Origin: Maylandia zebra
Taxonomy: Eukaryota; Chordata; Actinopteri; Cichliformes; Cichlidae
DNA: 64,000 bases
Assembly (NCBI RefSeq): GCF_041146795.1
Contig: NC_135167.1
Coordinates: 35,866,954 to 35,930,953, forward strand
Direction: 5' to 3'
The notes under the pieces were generated by a model. The model was not told the origin of the DNA, did no database searches, and saw only the letters and a program-made list of their open reading frames with translations. The position numbers and the translations under genes are program-made. Of the stretch, positions 1-10,362 are shown piece by piece (the first letter of the stretch is position 1; every line of letters starts with the position of its first letter).

Positions 1-2792
1 CGTTCCATGTATGCCTTGCCTGCTAGCATCTTGCACCCTGGTGTTATGTGCTGGATTGTCTCTGGGGCATCTTTACACAGCCTGCACCTGGGGTCTTGCC
101 TGGTGTGATAGACCCCAGCCTCTATGGATCTTGTGCTCAGAGCTTGTTCTTGTGCTGCCATGATTAGTGCCTCTGTGCTGTCTTTCAGTCCAGCTTTGTC
201 CAGCCACTGGGAGGATTTCTGGATATCAGCCACCTCCTCTATCTGCCGGTGGTACATACCGTGCAGGGGCCTGTCCTTCCATGATGGTTCCTCGTCTCCA
301 TCCTCTTTCTTGGGTTTCTGCTGCCTGAGGTATTCACTGAGCACTCGGTCAGTTGGGGCCATCTTCCCAATGTATTCTTGGATGTTCGTTGTCTCATCCT
401 GGACTGTGGTGCTGACACTCACCAGTCCCCGGCCCCCTTCCTTCCGCTTAGCGTACAGCCTCAGGGTGCTGGACTTGGGGTGAAACCCTCCATGCATGGT
501 AAGGAGCTTTCTTGTCTTTATGTCAGTGGCTTCTAGCTCCTCCTTTGGCCAGCCTATTACCCCAGTAGGGTACCTGATCACGGGTAGGGCGTACGTGTTG
601 ATGGCCCGGATCTTGTTCTTACCATTCAGCTGACTCCTCAGGACTTGCCTGACCCTCTGCAGGTACTTGGTGGTTGCAGCTTTTCTAGCGGCCTCTTCAT
701 GGTTCCCATTCGCCTGCGGGATCCCCAAGTACTTGTAACTGTCCTCTATGTCTGCAATGTTGCCTTCTGGTAGTTCAGTCCCCTCAGTTCTGACTACCTT
801 CCCTCTCTTTGTTACCATCCGGCTACACTTCTCCAGTCCGAACGACATTCCAATGTCATTGCTGTATAGCCTGGTAGTGTGGATCAGTGAATCGATGTCT
901 CGTTCACTCTTGGCATACAGCTTGATGTCATCCATGTACAGGAGGTGGCTGACAACTGCTCCGTTCCATAGTCGGTATCCGTAGCCAGTCTTGTTAATGA
1001 TCTCACTGAGGGGGTTCAGGCCTATGCAGAACAGCAGTGGGGACAGAGCATCTCCTTGGTAGATCCCGCACTTGATGGTGACTTGTGCTATGGGCTTGGA
1101 GTTGGCCTCTAGTGTTGTACGCCACATCCCCATTGAGTTCCTGATGAAGGCTCTTAGGGTCCCATTGATCTTGTACAATTCTAGGCATTCCAGTATCCAG
1201 CTGTGGGGCATTGAGTCATAGGCCTTCTTGTAATCAATCCAGGCAGTGCACAGGTTGGTCAGTCTGGTCTTGCAGTCTCGGCTGATTGTTCTGTCTACCA
1301 GTAGCTGGTGTTTTGCGCCTCTGGTATTCTTGCCAATCCCTTTCTGTGTCCCGCTCATGTATTGACCCATGTGCCTGTTCATCTTAGCCGATATGATGCC
1401 TGACAGGAGCTTCCATGTAGTACTGAGGCAGGTTATTGGTCGGTAGTTGGAGGGGACCGGTCCCTTCTTGGGGTCCTTGGGGATCAGGACCGTCCGACCT
1501 TCGGTTAGCCATTCCGGGTGTCTCTCGTTAACTAGCAGCTGGTTCATTTGTGCTGCCAGACGCTCGTGGAGTGCAGTCAGCTTCTTCAGCCAGTAGGCGT
1601 GAACCATGTCGGGCCCTGGTGCTGTCCAACTCTTCATACTGGAGACCCTTTCTTGGATATCTGCCACTGTGATGGTTACTGGACCCTGTTCAGGGAGGTC
1701 GCTGTGGTCTGCCCTCAGATCCTCTAGCCACTGAGCATTGCCGTTATGGGTTGCATCCTTCTCCCATATGCTCTTCCAGTATTGCTCCGTCTCCAGCCTT
1801 GGTGGTGCTGTTCTCTTATTGTTCCCTTGCCACTGAGAGTACACCTTTGCTGGTTCTGTGGAGAACAGCTGGTTTATTCTCCTGCCTTCTATCTCTCTGG
1901 TGTACCTCCTCAAGCGGCTGGCCAAGGCTGTGAGTCTTTGCTTGGCAGTTTCCAAGGCCTCAGGTATGGACAGCTTGCTGTATTTCTTAGGCACCTTATT
2001 TGTCTTACCTTTCTGCAACTCCGTTAGTTGGCTAACCTCCCTCCGTGCTACTTTGATCTTGCCCTCTAGCCTCCTTCTCCATGGAGGGTACTGCCCCTTG
2101 TCGCTGTTCAACTTGTAGCCAAGCATCTCACTGATCACTGCTGCCGTATTGTAGATCAGCTTGTTAGTGTCGGTAATCGTGGTTGTAGGTATTGCCCGTA
2201 GTGCTGCATTAACATCATCTAGCAGACCTTCTGAGGGTACTTCACGTAATCTTGGTAACCGGCTACGGGGGATCCAGGTTTCAAGCTTGGCCATGATCCT
2301 ATTTTTCAGGTCAGTTCCTCTCACACTCAACGATCCTTCTCCTATCGCACTTGGGGCTATGTACCCAATCTCGGGTGGGGGTGATGATATCACCCCCCTG
2401 ACCTGGCGTCCTGACTCCTCCTTGCCGTAGCATTTGTGTTGTACCTCGTCAATCTCTAGCTGTGAGAGCAGTCCCTTCTTTCGAATGTTGGAACACTGAG
2501 CTACTAGTTGTTTCGCCGTCATTGTGGATGTTGGGTATCGAAGAATCCATAGGTCCCTCATCCTATTCATGTAGCCCCTTCCGCCGGGGTTACTTGTGTA
2601 GTAGCATTCCAACAACGCCCTGTTTTCGTCTCTTGCCCACCGATGCCTTCTTGTTCCAGTAGCCCACTTTTCGTCAGGGTGCCCTGGTTCCTCAACACCT
2701 GACGCGGACCTTGTTGATCCGGGCGACGTCCGAGCCGGCATGCCTTCATATTTATCTGTCTCGCTCATGTCTGCGGTAGGCTTGCTTAGCAT
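1..2792 (-). mobile_element. Non-LTR retrotransposon (LINE) ORF, R2/R4-type, 3' part outside window
   Basis: On the minus strand one frame is open from the ATG at 2792 to the window edge, 930 codons without a stop; a second in-frame ATG is at 2768. Seen in order: a basic, Trp-containing Myb/SANT-like segment around residues 45-110; reverse-transcriptase motifs, including an NYRPITCL block and the catalytic YMDD at residues 619-622 (about 927-938); and near the edge a Cys-X2-Cys-X8-His-X4-Cys knuckle (about 50-105). An N-terminal DNA-binding domain, central RT and C-terminal CCHC knuckle are typical of R2/R4-clade LINEs, whose restriction-like endonuclease lies just after the knuckle and would be outside this window. 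No APE-type endonuclease is seen before the RT. The protein would copy its own RNA at a nicked chromosomal target. The exact clade (Dong/Rex6, HERO or NeSL) is not settled. Confidence 0.85.
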
Positions 2793-2828
2793 AGGGGGTC
2801 TAGCCTTAGGACCCTTACTGGATACAGA

Positions 2829-2901
2829 CGCCCCAGGCAGGAATCGAACTTGCGATCCTCTGTTCCAAAGGCATGTAGTCTAACCACTACGCTATCCAGG
2901 G
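2829..2901 (-). repeat. tRNA-like sequence just upstream of the LINE ORF
   Basis: Read on the minus strand this stretch has a Pol III A box (TAGCGTAGTGGTT, about 2881-2893) and a B box (GTTCGATTCC, about 2841-2852), spaced as in a tRNA. A T-arm of four pairs out of five can be drawn, but the acceptor ends do not pair and the anticodon arm is poor. It is therefore a tRNA-derived sequence rather than a working tRNA gene. It ends about 37 bp before the LINE start codon and has the same orientation. It may be a Pol III-type leader of the LINE, a SINE fragment, or the tRNA gene the LINE inserted into. Confidence 0.6.
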
Positions 2902-5290
2902 TTCGTATGGGTGCTTGAAATCCTTGAAAATACTTGAATTTTAATGTTGTCTTTTCAAGGTTTGAAAAGTGCTTGAATTTCAGATGTGGTGCTTAAAAGT
3001 GCTTGAAAATGTAACTGTATTTCATTCACAATAAATAACTATCTGATTGAAAAGTTTTCTTATCAGATAGAGAAATAAAATGAGTCGCAAAATGTAAAAG
3101 CAAAATTCCCCCCACCCCTGGGCTGCCTTGCGCCTCTGTCTGTTTCAACGTGTGACCCCAACCCTCCCTCGGACAGGATGAGTGCGCTAACATACCTGTA
3201 GGTTGCTGTTTTAATGAGTGTTGATGAAAAACAACAATGGCAGTTTGCGCTCTCCAGTCGCATGATAGGTGAGTAAATAATTTTCCAGTATACGTACGTT
3301 ACACGTGTTATTTTTTTAAAATTATGATTATTATTATTAGCTATCAAACTCGCTGGAGAGATGATTGAAATGCACTGAGTGTGATGCAGTATGGCAGCGC
3401 TATTATGGAATATGCTGTGAACTTAACACATATCACTGCTAAGTAATGTTAGCTAATTTACTCAAGTGAAAGCTTTAAACACTAGCCTGATACATAACTA
3501 GCTAACTTAAGGCTTTCTAATTAACCCTCTGGGGTCGAGGGACCCAGAGTCTCCATTTCAACTTAGGTTGAACGTGCGGACTTCAAACTATATACCAGTT
3601 TTAAAATTGTGCTGATAGGCCACGTAAAACCGATGGGGGTTTTTTTTTCGGGTTTTTTTCTGAATAACACAGTGGCGTTTACTTCGGGAAGAAACTGTAA
3701 AAATGGCGTTTTCTAAGGAGAGCGCTAGCAAACGCTTTGCTTGTGAGTGAAAAAAGACAAAGAAAAAACACTCCTTCCCTATTTGTGGAAAAATGTACCA
3801 TGTCAACCAATCAAAAATGATATGGCAACATGTGGCATTTGGTTGTTTGGGAAGAGGGGGAAATTTTAGGAGAGAGAGAGCGAGAGAGAGAGAGTTTTGA
3901 TACGTGAGAGATTTGTGACGTTTACCGTGTTTGGAGTCTCAAGTTAGTGTGTTGTCTTGTGTAGCTGTTGTTTTGTTTTGTGTGTCAGTTCTACTAGTGA
4001 TCGTCACAGTTGCTGCAAAAAAGCCACCAAAGGCAGGTTGCAGTGTAAACGCTGAGTGACACACCTGCTGTCAGACCTGCAGGTTTATCCCTGTGCTGTT
4101 CTCATCTGTGTTATAGTGGACACAAACTATTTTTTGGAGTGGCATAAATAATTTGTGTGCTTTCTTATTTGATGCAGAGCACCTGATTGTTCTGTAAATA
4201 GTTTTAAATGGTTATATAAAAAACGTCTGAGCCTTGGCTGCATTTTTAGGTGAATAGTACCATATAACTTTGTTGTTTGCAAAACTTGTGCATATTTTTA
4301 AAAAATGTACAATTTCTATTTGTATTTTAAGTTATGAAAATGATTCCTTAAACATGCTTGTGGTTTCTACAGTCAAAAATATCACTTTCTACTCGTATTT
4401 TAAATTTTGTCTGAATTTAGATAAATTGTGCTGATACAGTTTGTCAAAATGAGTAAATAACAGATTGGCAAGATAAACAGTTTTTAAAGGTGAAAGATAG
4501 AGGCCAAATCAAAAGTAGTCAACAACGGCCAATTACACCCTGGACCCCAGAGGGTTAAAGGCTAAAAGCAAAGTTGTCACCAAGTACTGTTTATATTTCT
4601 ATGTATTTCTGCAGCTTTTTTAAGTATTAACTTGGTGCGTTTGGGTGAAATAATGGTAATATGAGGGACCGAGCCATATGGTCACAAAGAATAGCCACTT
4701 GTTTCTGTGCTACCAAAGTTCCCCGGCTTTCATTCAAAATGTGTTTATGGTCAGCACCTGCACATTAAACTACTTAAACAGTCAGTGCTGTTCTCCATGC
4801 CTGCCTGACATGTTATTAGCACAAACACTTTAAAGGTGATCATTTAGGACTTCAGCATTAATACAGACAGCAATGTAGTTAGCAATAAAACAGTTTTATT
4901 GGGAATTCACTTAAAAAACAAACATCTGTCTCCTATTTTAAGAAGCATCAATATCTGATGAGAAGACTTTTTTTCAACAGGAGAAGAATATCTCTAACAA
5001 GTTGATTTGTTCACATTTTCACATCTTAATTTTTAAGTGAAATGTGCGTTTTGAGTTTATACACTATGTATATAAGGCAACGGTTTCCTTTTGCAGTATT
5101 TTTGTGCGGTGTGTTTTTCTATGTCTTAACAGAAGGGGAGCAAAGGTGTCTTTTCACATGGTCTTACTGAGGTGATGCGAATTGAAGCATGCATTGCGTG
5201 TGGGGGGTGTGCTGGAAAAGCTTGAAAAGGGACCTTGAAAGTGCTTAAAAAGTGCTTGAATTTGACCCTGAAAAAGGCGTATGAACCCTG
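2897..5290. mobile_element. hAT-type DNA transposon remnant, non-autonomous
   Basis: The left end begins CAGGGTTCGTATG and the right end, inverted, begins CAGGGTTCATACG. Both are followed by many GTGCTTGAA-type subterminal motifs (2911-3010 and 5211-5270). CAGGG termini with repeated subterminal motifs are typical of hAT elements. No transposase frame is seen inside. The expected 8-bp target duplication is absent: the left flank ACGCTATC lies in the tRNA-like sequence and the right flank is CCTTTCAC. One edge has therefore been rearranged or replaced. A piggyBac-type element sits inside it. Confidence 0.6.
3525..4554. mobile_element. piggyBac-type non-autonomous element nested in the hAT element
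   Basis: The sequence is bounded by TTAA on both sides (3521-3524 and 4555-4558), and its ends are the inverted repeats CCCTCTGGGGTC and GACCCCAGAGGG (the right copy is read GGACCCCAGAGGG). A TTAA duplication with CCC/GGG termini is the piggyBac hallmark. The interior holds a GA-rich run (3870-3895) and no transposase. About 340 bp of the interior (3890-4230) is clearly related to the interior of the hAT-like element at 20493-21626. Confidence 0.7.
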
Positions 5291-5593
5291 CCTTTCACAC
5301 TCACTTTAAATTTTATGCAGGAAGACAACTGAGACAAGTACAATGAAATTACATCAGCCCGTCACAAGATACTTCTGTCCAATCACAAAGAAGAAAGTTG
5401 CCCTAATGGTTCCTTATTAATGTAAGGTCATGTTTTCTCAAATATTGTGTTTCCTCTTTTATTATTTAGTTTTGTGTTTTGTACTTCAGGGTTAGAAACA
5501 AATTGGAACGTAACAGCTCCTAAACCCCATCAGGCTCTCTGTTGTTCAAATCAGCTTCATCTCCAGTTACTTTATATTGCAAAGACCCTACAC
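5291..5593. other. Unassigned sequence between two transposons
   Basis: AT-rich sequence with no exon-like or repeat-like signal I can name. It probably belongs to the last SAMD4A intron. Confidence 0.4.
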
Positions 5594-6690
5594 TGGGGCT
5601 GGGCCATATCATACCGTTCATGGTAATACCGGTATAATATTGGGCAACACTAAGAAAATGAAATAACGCGATAGAATATGGGTAAAACACGCATGCGCAG
5701 TGCCTTTGTTTTCATACGCACATGGCGGAAAAAGCATTTCGCCGACGGAGAATGAGAAGGGCGAAAGCGGAATGTTGAATGAAACGGATGAATCAGAATT
5801 GGTTTGTAAAAATGCTGCAACTTCAGTGGTGTGGCACTGGTTTAGCATTCGTCTGTCAGATATACAACAAAGCACTATTTTTGGTAGAGCATGCTAGCGG
5901 GCTGTCGTTATTACCGTGTTGTTTGGAAAATACGGCACACTTAAAATCAATCCTTTGATTTTTCTGAAAGTCGACAGTGCCCCTTATAATCCCGTGTGCC
6001 TTATGTATGAATTCTCGTTGTGCTTACTGACCTTGAAACGATTTTATGTGGTACATGGCGCTTGAAAATCTGTCAAATGTTTTAGTACGACTTTGCTAAG
6101 CTACGAAGCCGCACCGCTTGATGGATTGTGGGAGCACTAAGGCTATCGTAGGCAGGAGCCTCGCGGAGTGATACGTACTGTGCTTCAACATAATATTACC
6201 GTATTGTGTGTGTAACCTCTTTTGAGTTTTGTGGATATTATACATAGTTATGCTGAGGATGTCGGCCAGTTTCCACTGGAAATGCCTTTTGGTTAAACTG
6301 TCAGCAAGGAATTTGCACTGTTACATTTTATATAACTTTAATGCACATAAACAGCTGCTTGTTTAAGTGAAAATACGTAGATTTTTCTTTTTGTGATTTG
6401 TTTTTGTTTTTTTTCTCACTAATAAATTTGTGGAGTCGTAAAGTATTTTGTCTAGTGTCAATTATATCGTCAGTTATATCGTTATCGAAAATTTTCAAAT
6501 GTATATGGCTGTTTTAGTTTTATGTATTATGTGTTTTATTTATTTATTTTGCTGTATTCTGTTATTCTATTGTTTTAACTTATTTTCTGTACAGCACTTT
6601 GTTCCTGTGCTGGGTATTTTAAAGTGCTTTATAAATAAAATTGGATTGGTATATCGTGATAAATATTTTTGGTCATATCGCCCTGCTCTA
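5594..6690. mobile_element. hAT-like MITE with perfect 8-bp target duplication
   Basis: The terminal inverted repeats are TGGGGCTGGGCCATATCAT on the left and, inverted, TAGAGCAGGGCGATATGAC on the right. The element is flanked by identical 8-bp copies of CCCTACAC (5586-5593 and 6691-6698). The same TIR type bounds the element at 41822-43224. A LINE-tail-like stretch (AAAGTGCTTTATAAATAAAA, around 6619) lies near its right end. No intact transposase is present. Confidence 0.8.
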
Positions 6691-6698
6691 CCCTACAC

Positions 6699-7069
6699 TA
6701 ACACAGAACAAAACCAACCATCAACCGACCTCCCATGAGCAAACACCTGGTAACAATGGGAAGCAAATCTTCATTTCAACAGGAAGAAACCTCCAGCAGA
6801 ATCATGCTGAAGGAGGGGCAGCTAGCTGCAAGCAGAAAGTTAATATTTAATTTTCTCATGTTTCGTTTTGTGTCCAATTCATAAGCTGAAGTTTATCTTG
6901 GCAAACTTTGGTGATAAACCGGGAACAGGAAATGGTAGTGGTGGGGGCCTGAGGAGTCATGACTGCCTTCATTTGCACATTTGATTCCACAATCACTCTA
7001 TCAGGGTTAATAACGTAATTGCTGACTTAAACTGTGATGCCTCTTCTTCTCTCTGCTGTTCCTGTTTAG
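6699..7069 (+). other. 3' end of the last SAMD4A intron
   Basis: Non-coding sequence that ends in a pyrimidine-rich acceptor, CTCTTCTTCTCTCTGCTG followed by TTCCTGTTTAG, immediately before the SAMD4A terminal exon. Confidence 0.6.
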
Positions 7070-7098
7070 ATGGTGCAGATCGCACATCAACAATATGA
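7070..7098 (+). CDS. samd4a: SAMD4A (Smaug1) terminal coding exon, last 9 residues
   Basis: After a good acceptor (TTCCTGTTTAG, ending at 7069) the exon reads, with one base carried from the previous exon, D-G-A-D-R-T-S-T-I and stop (TGA at 7096-7098). Vertebrate SAMD4A proteins end in GDGVDRTSTI, so the tail differs by one Val-to-Ala change. SAMD4A is a SAM-domain RNA-binding protein that recognises stem-loop response elements and represses translation of target mRNAs in the cytoplasm. The gene runs left to right and is tail-to-tail with GCH1, as in mammals. The upstream exons were not found between 1 and 7069, which is filled by transposons, so they should lie to the left of the window. Confidence 0.85.
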
Positions 7099-10000
7099 GC
7101 TGAGGACCTGAGTGAGAGCAGCAGGACGGCGCAGGTTTGGGGAGCTCTCTCACAATCACCTTGAGGTCACCAGCCCTTTCGTTCCCTCTCCCTGTAGCCA
7201 ATGGTAGAGCTCAACCAAAGGACCGGGCGGGATCCAAGATACACTAGAGAGCTAACCATCAAACCGCTCACACAAGCTATCACACTGGCACCGTCCAACG
7301 TGCTGGAAAAACACGCTTCCTGCTCGGGCAGCACACTCACAGTCACCTGTATGTGAGTGAGGAGAATGGAAAGCACCGAACGCGGCCTGGAAAGTGTGTG
7401 CAAACTTTCCCCCTTGTTCCCACCCCCCACCCTGCCCTTCCCATGGAGAGGCCAGAAGCAGTCCAGTTAGCCTCAGCAGAAGAGAGATGCTGGGCTTTGG
7501 ATCAGGGCTCAGTGAGACTCTCTCTTGCCCACATTGTCTGGTCCCTGCACATTGACCACAGTTTGTGGCATCTTTCAGATCATAACAGTACCTCAGACCC
7601 AAAACATGATGAGATGAGCAGAGCCACAGGGATGCAAAAAGGAAGCTTGGGATTTCCCAGACTGGTTTCAGCAGGATCACCGTGTCCAGGACGGTTTCTT
7701 GGAGAGCTCAAAAAGGCCGCTTGCTCAGTACTGGGTGGCAACAAACCTTTTTCTTTCTATTGTATGTATTTAATGTTTACATTATGATGCTACTTTCAGA
7801 GGGTACAGAGACATTTATGAATTTCAGGTATGATTTACATAATATATTCTGTAGAGCCTTGGCTTTCTACGAGCTTTACTTCCGACGAGTAGCCATCACA
7901 TTAGTTTACAACCAACATACTTATTTTTATTTTAGCAGCCAACAACAAAGATATGTTGGCCTGAATATTAATGGAGAGAAAACGAGATGGGAACTTGAAA
8001 GAGATGGAGGTAGCACGGAGAGGGATACGAGGAAGAAGGGGGATGTGGAGAGAGACACAGAAAGTAGTAGAAGAAAGAACCAAGCTGAAGTGATATTAGA
8101 AAGGGAAGAGGATGTTTAAAGGAGAGAGACATCAGAGGCAGGACCTTTGATTAGCTGGAGACGACGGAAGAAGATGATGTCACGTCTGATCGTGCCCTTA
8201 GTCTGTTCGTGCAAGTGAGTGTAGCAGGAAGTGGATTTGGCACCATCAGTTCATCCACAGCATGTACTGTATAAATGTATGTTTTTATACATATAAATAT
8301 ATATATTGGGAGATTAATAAGTCAGTGGGATCTGTCTGCATGTTCAGATACTGGGAGTTAGTTATTTTTCTAAAGCAGGGGAATATGCTTAAGCTGCATG
8401 TTAAAACTAAAGGAAGATTGTGAAATTTAGAGTGGAGAAGGTGTCGGAAGCAATGGGAGGCGGATTTAGTTTCCACTCAGATCTTTTTTTTCTTTTCTTT
8501 TTTCCTTTTCATGAGAGGATTGCAACATTGGAGAAATGAAACACTGTCAATCCATGAAGGGAAGTTTTCCCTGAGATCTCATTAGTGCTTACCTCCACCT
8601 GCTGGCCAGTTGCAGTCATGGCGGGACAGATGCTGAAGTCCAGGGAGACGCAGGCACTAAAGATGCCAGCAGAACAATAAAAACTCATCGGTGAACATTT
8701 GGGCAAATATCAAAGCTGGTTGGTTGCTTGTGTATCTTGGCTTTCTGTCAGTTCTGTCAGTGCAGGCCTCCATCATATGAAAATATTTTTGTTTTTATTC
8801 TAATCTCATGGTTATTCTGTGTCTTAATATTTATCCTTAGTTGTTTTGTGCCTGGACTCTAGACTTTATAGGATTAGGTTTATATTGAAATAAGCTGGTT
8901 AGGTTAACTCCTTTCCGTGCTGCTTTCAACCCAGCATGCGAGTCCTCAACCTGAAAGGTCAGCTTTGAGGTTTATCATTATTATTATTATTATTGTTTAG
9001 TTTATTAGTTTCTTGCAATTCTGTCATATTTCCTTTGTATCCTGCACTTGATATGATAATGTGAGACACTACAATCCAAATGTTCAAGGCTCGAGCAACG
9101 ATGCTTTGCTTTGGAGTCGGATCAAACCGAGCAGACGGACACTCGTTCTCGACTGTAGCATTACAGCCTTGCTGGACAGACAGACTGATGTTGAGAAGCA
9201 AAGCACAAAAGGTGGCAACGATGAACCCAGAGACAAAAAAAAAGCTTCTGATGCCTGTCATTGACCTGTCTAAAGGTTGGAAATACCGCCTGATCTGAAG
9301 TATCCCACACACACAGTTCAGTGGCCATACAAGACTTTGTGCATGTTTTAGTTCTTCCTTCTTTTCTTTTTTTTAAATCACTTTTCAAATGTTTCTCAAA
9401 GTTTCTTGGAAACATAATCTGTTGATTACGATGGCATTAGAATCAGAATGACCCGTTTCTGGCCAATAACAACTAGCAATTTGAAATCTTCAGACTGGTT
9501 TCTGATTTGATTAGTTTAACTAATTACTAAGGTTACTTTCCAGGCTTTTTAAAATTGTTGTCCATTGCCATTAGTTATATCGGTCACTACATAAGTAGAA
9601 ATTACTGGTATGTTTGGGAGAATGGAATTTAAAAACACTCTGAGTGTGGGACTTTATAAAGACAAAAACATGCATAAATTCTGATGTGGTACCTCTCTGC
9701 AGCCCATCCTCATCCTGGCCAGCTGAACATGGCTTCAGATCTCGTGATGGCAGCTCAACACTGCAGTCTGAATCTGTGCACACACACATGATCAAGTGTG
9801 TGTGATGGTATGCATGTAGTCTGGTTGCTATGACCCTGATGGACACTTCAGATTTTACTTGGTGTGGATTAAGAGTGTGTGTTTTGCTCTTGCACCCTGA
9901 GTCATGTTTATGAACAAAGGTTCCACCAAAGCGTGAGTGGGTCACAAACCTGTTTCAGCCCCACGTGGATGCCGCACCTTTGACGTGGTCATTGTTTGTT

Positions 10001-10331
10001 GGTGCCCCTCGCTGACGGGCAGCATCAGGATGTCATCATATTTAGACTCTTTCAGTGTCACTGCCATATGAATCAGTACTTAAAGTAGAAACTACTATTT
10101 ATTCTTTTTTCCTTTCTTTTTTTTGTTGTTGCAGAGGTGATGCTCATGTGGGTGTAATATTATTTAAAATACCATATGTATTAACATGTTATGGCTGGTG
10201 ACCATAAGTACATCTCAAATATTAACATAGTTATTGTGGACTGTTTTTTGTTTGTTTGTTTTTGTTTTTCTTGCTGTTGATGAACTACGATATTATTTGT
10301 ATCTGTCATGTCATGTTAAGATGTTTTGGGG

Positions 10332-10362
<31 letters not shown>

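Noticed and set aside
2829..2901. Functional tRNA gene
   Set aside because: Pol III boxes are present but acceptor and anticodon stems do not pair, so it is called tRNA-like only.
7252..7787. Overlapping frames of 142-145 codons on both strands
   Set aside because: Frames are open on both strands in a GC-rich UTR-like region without known domains.
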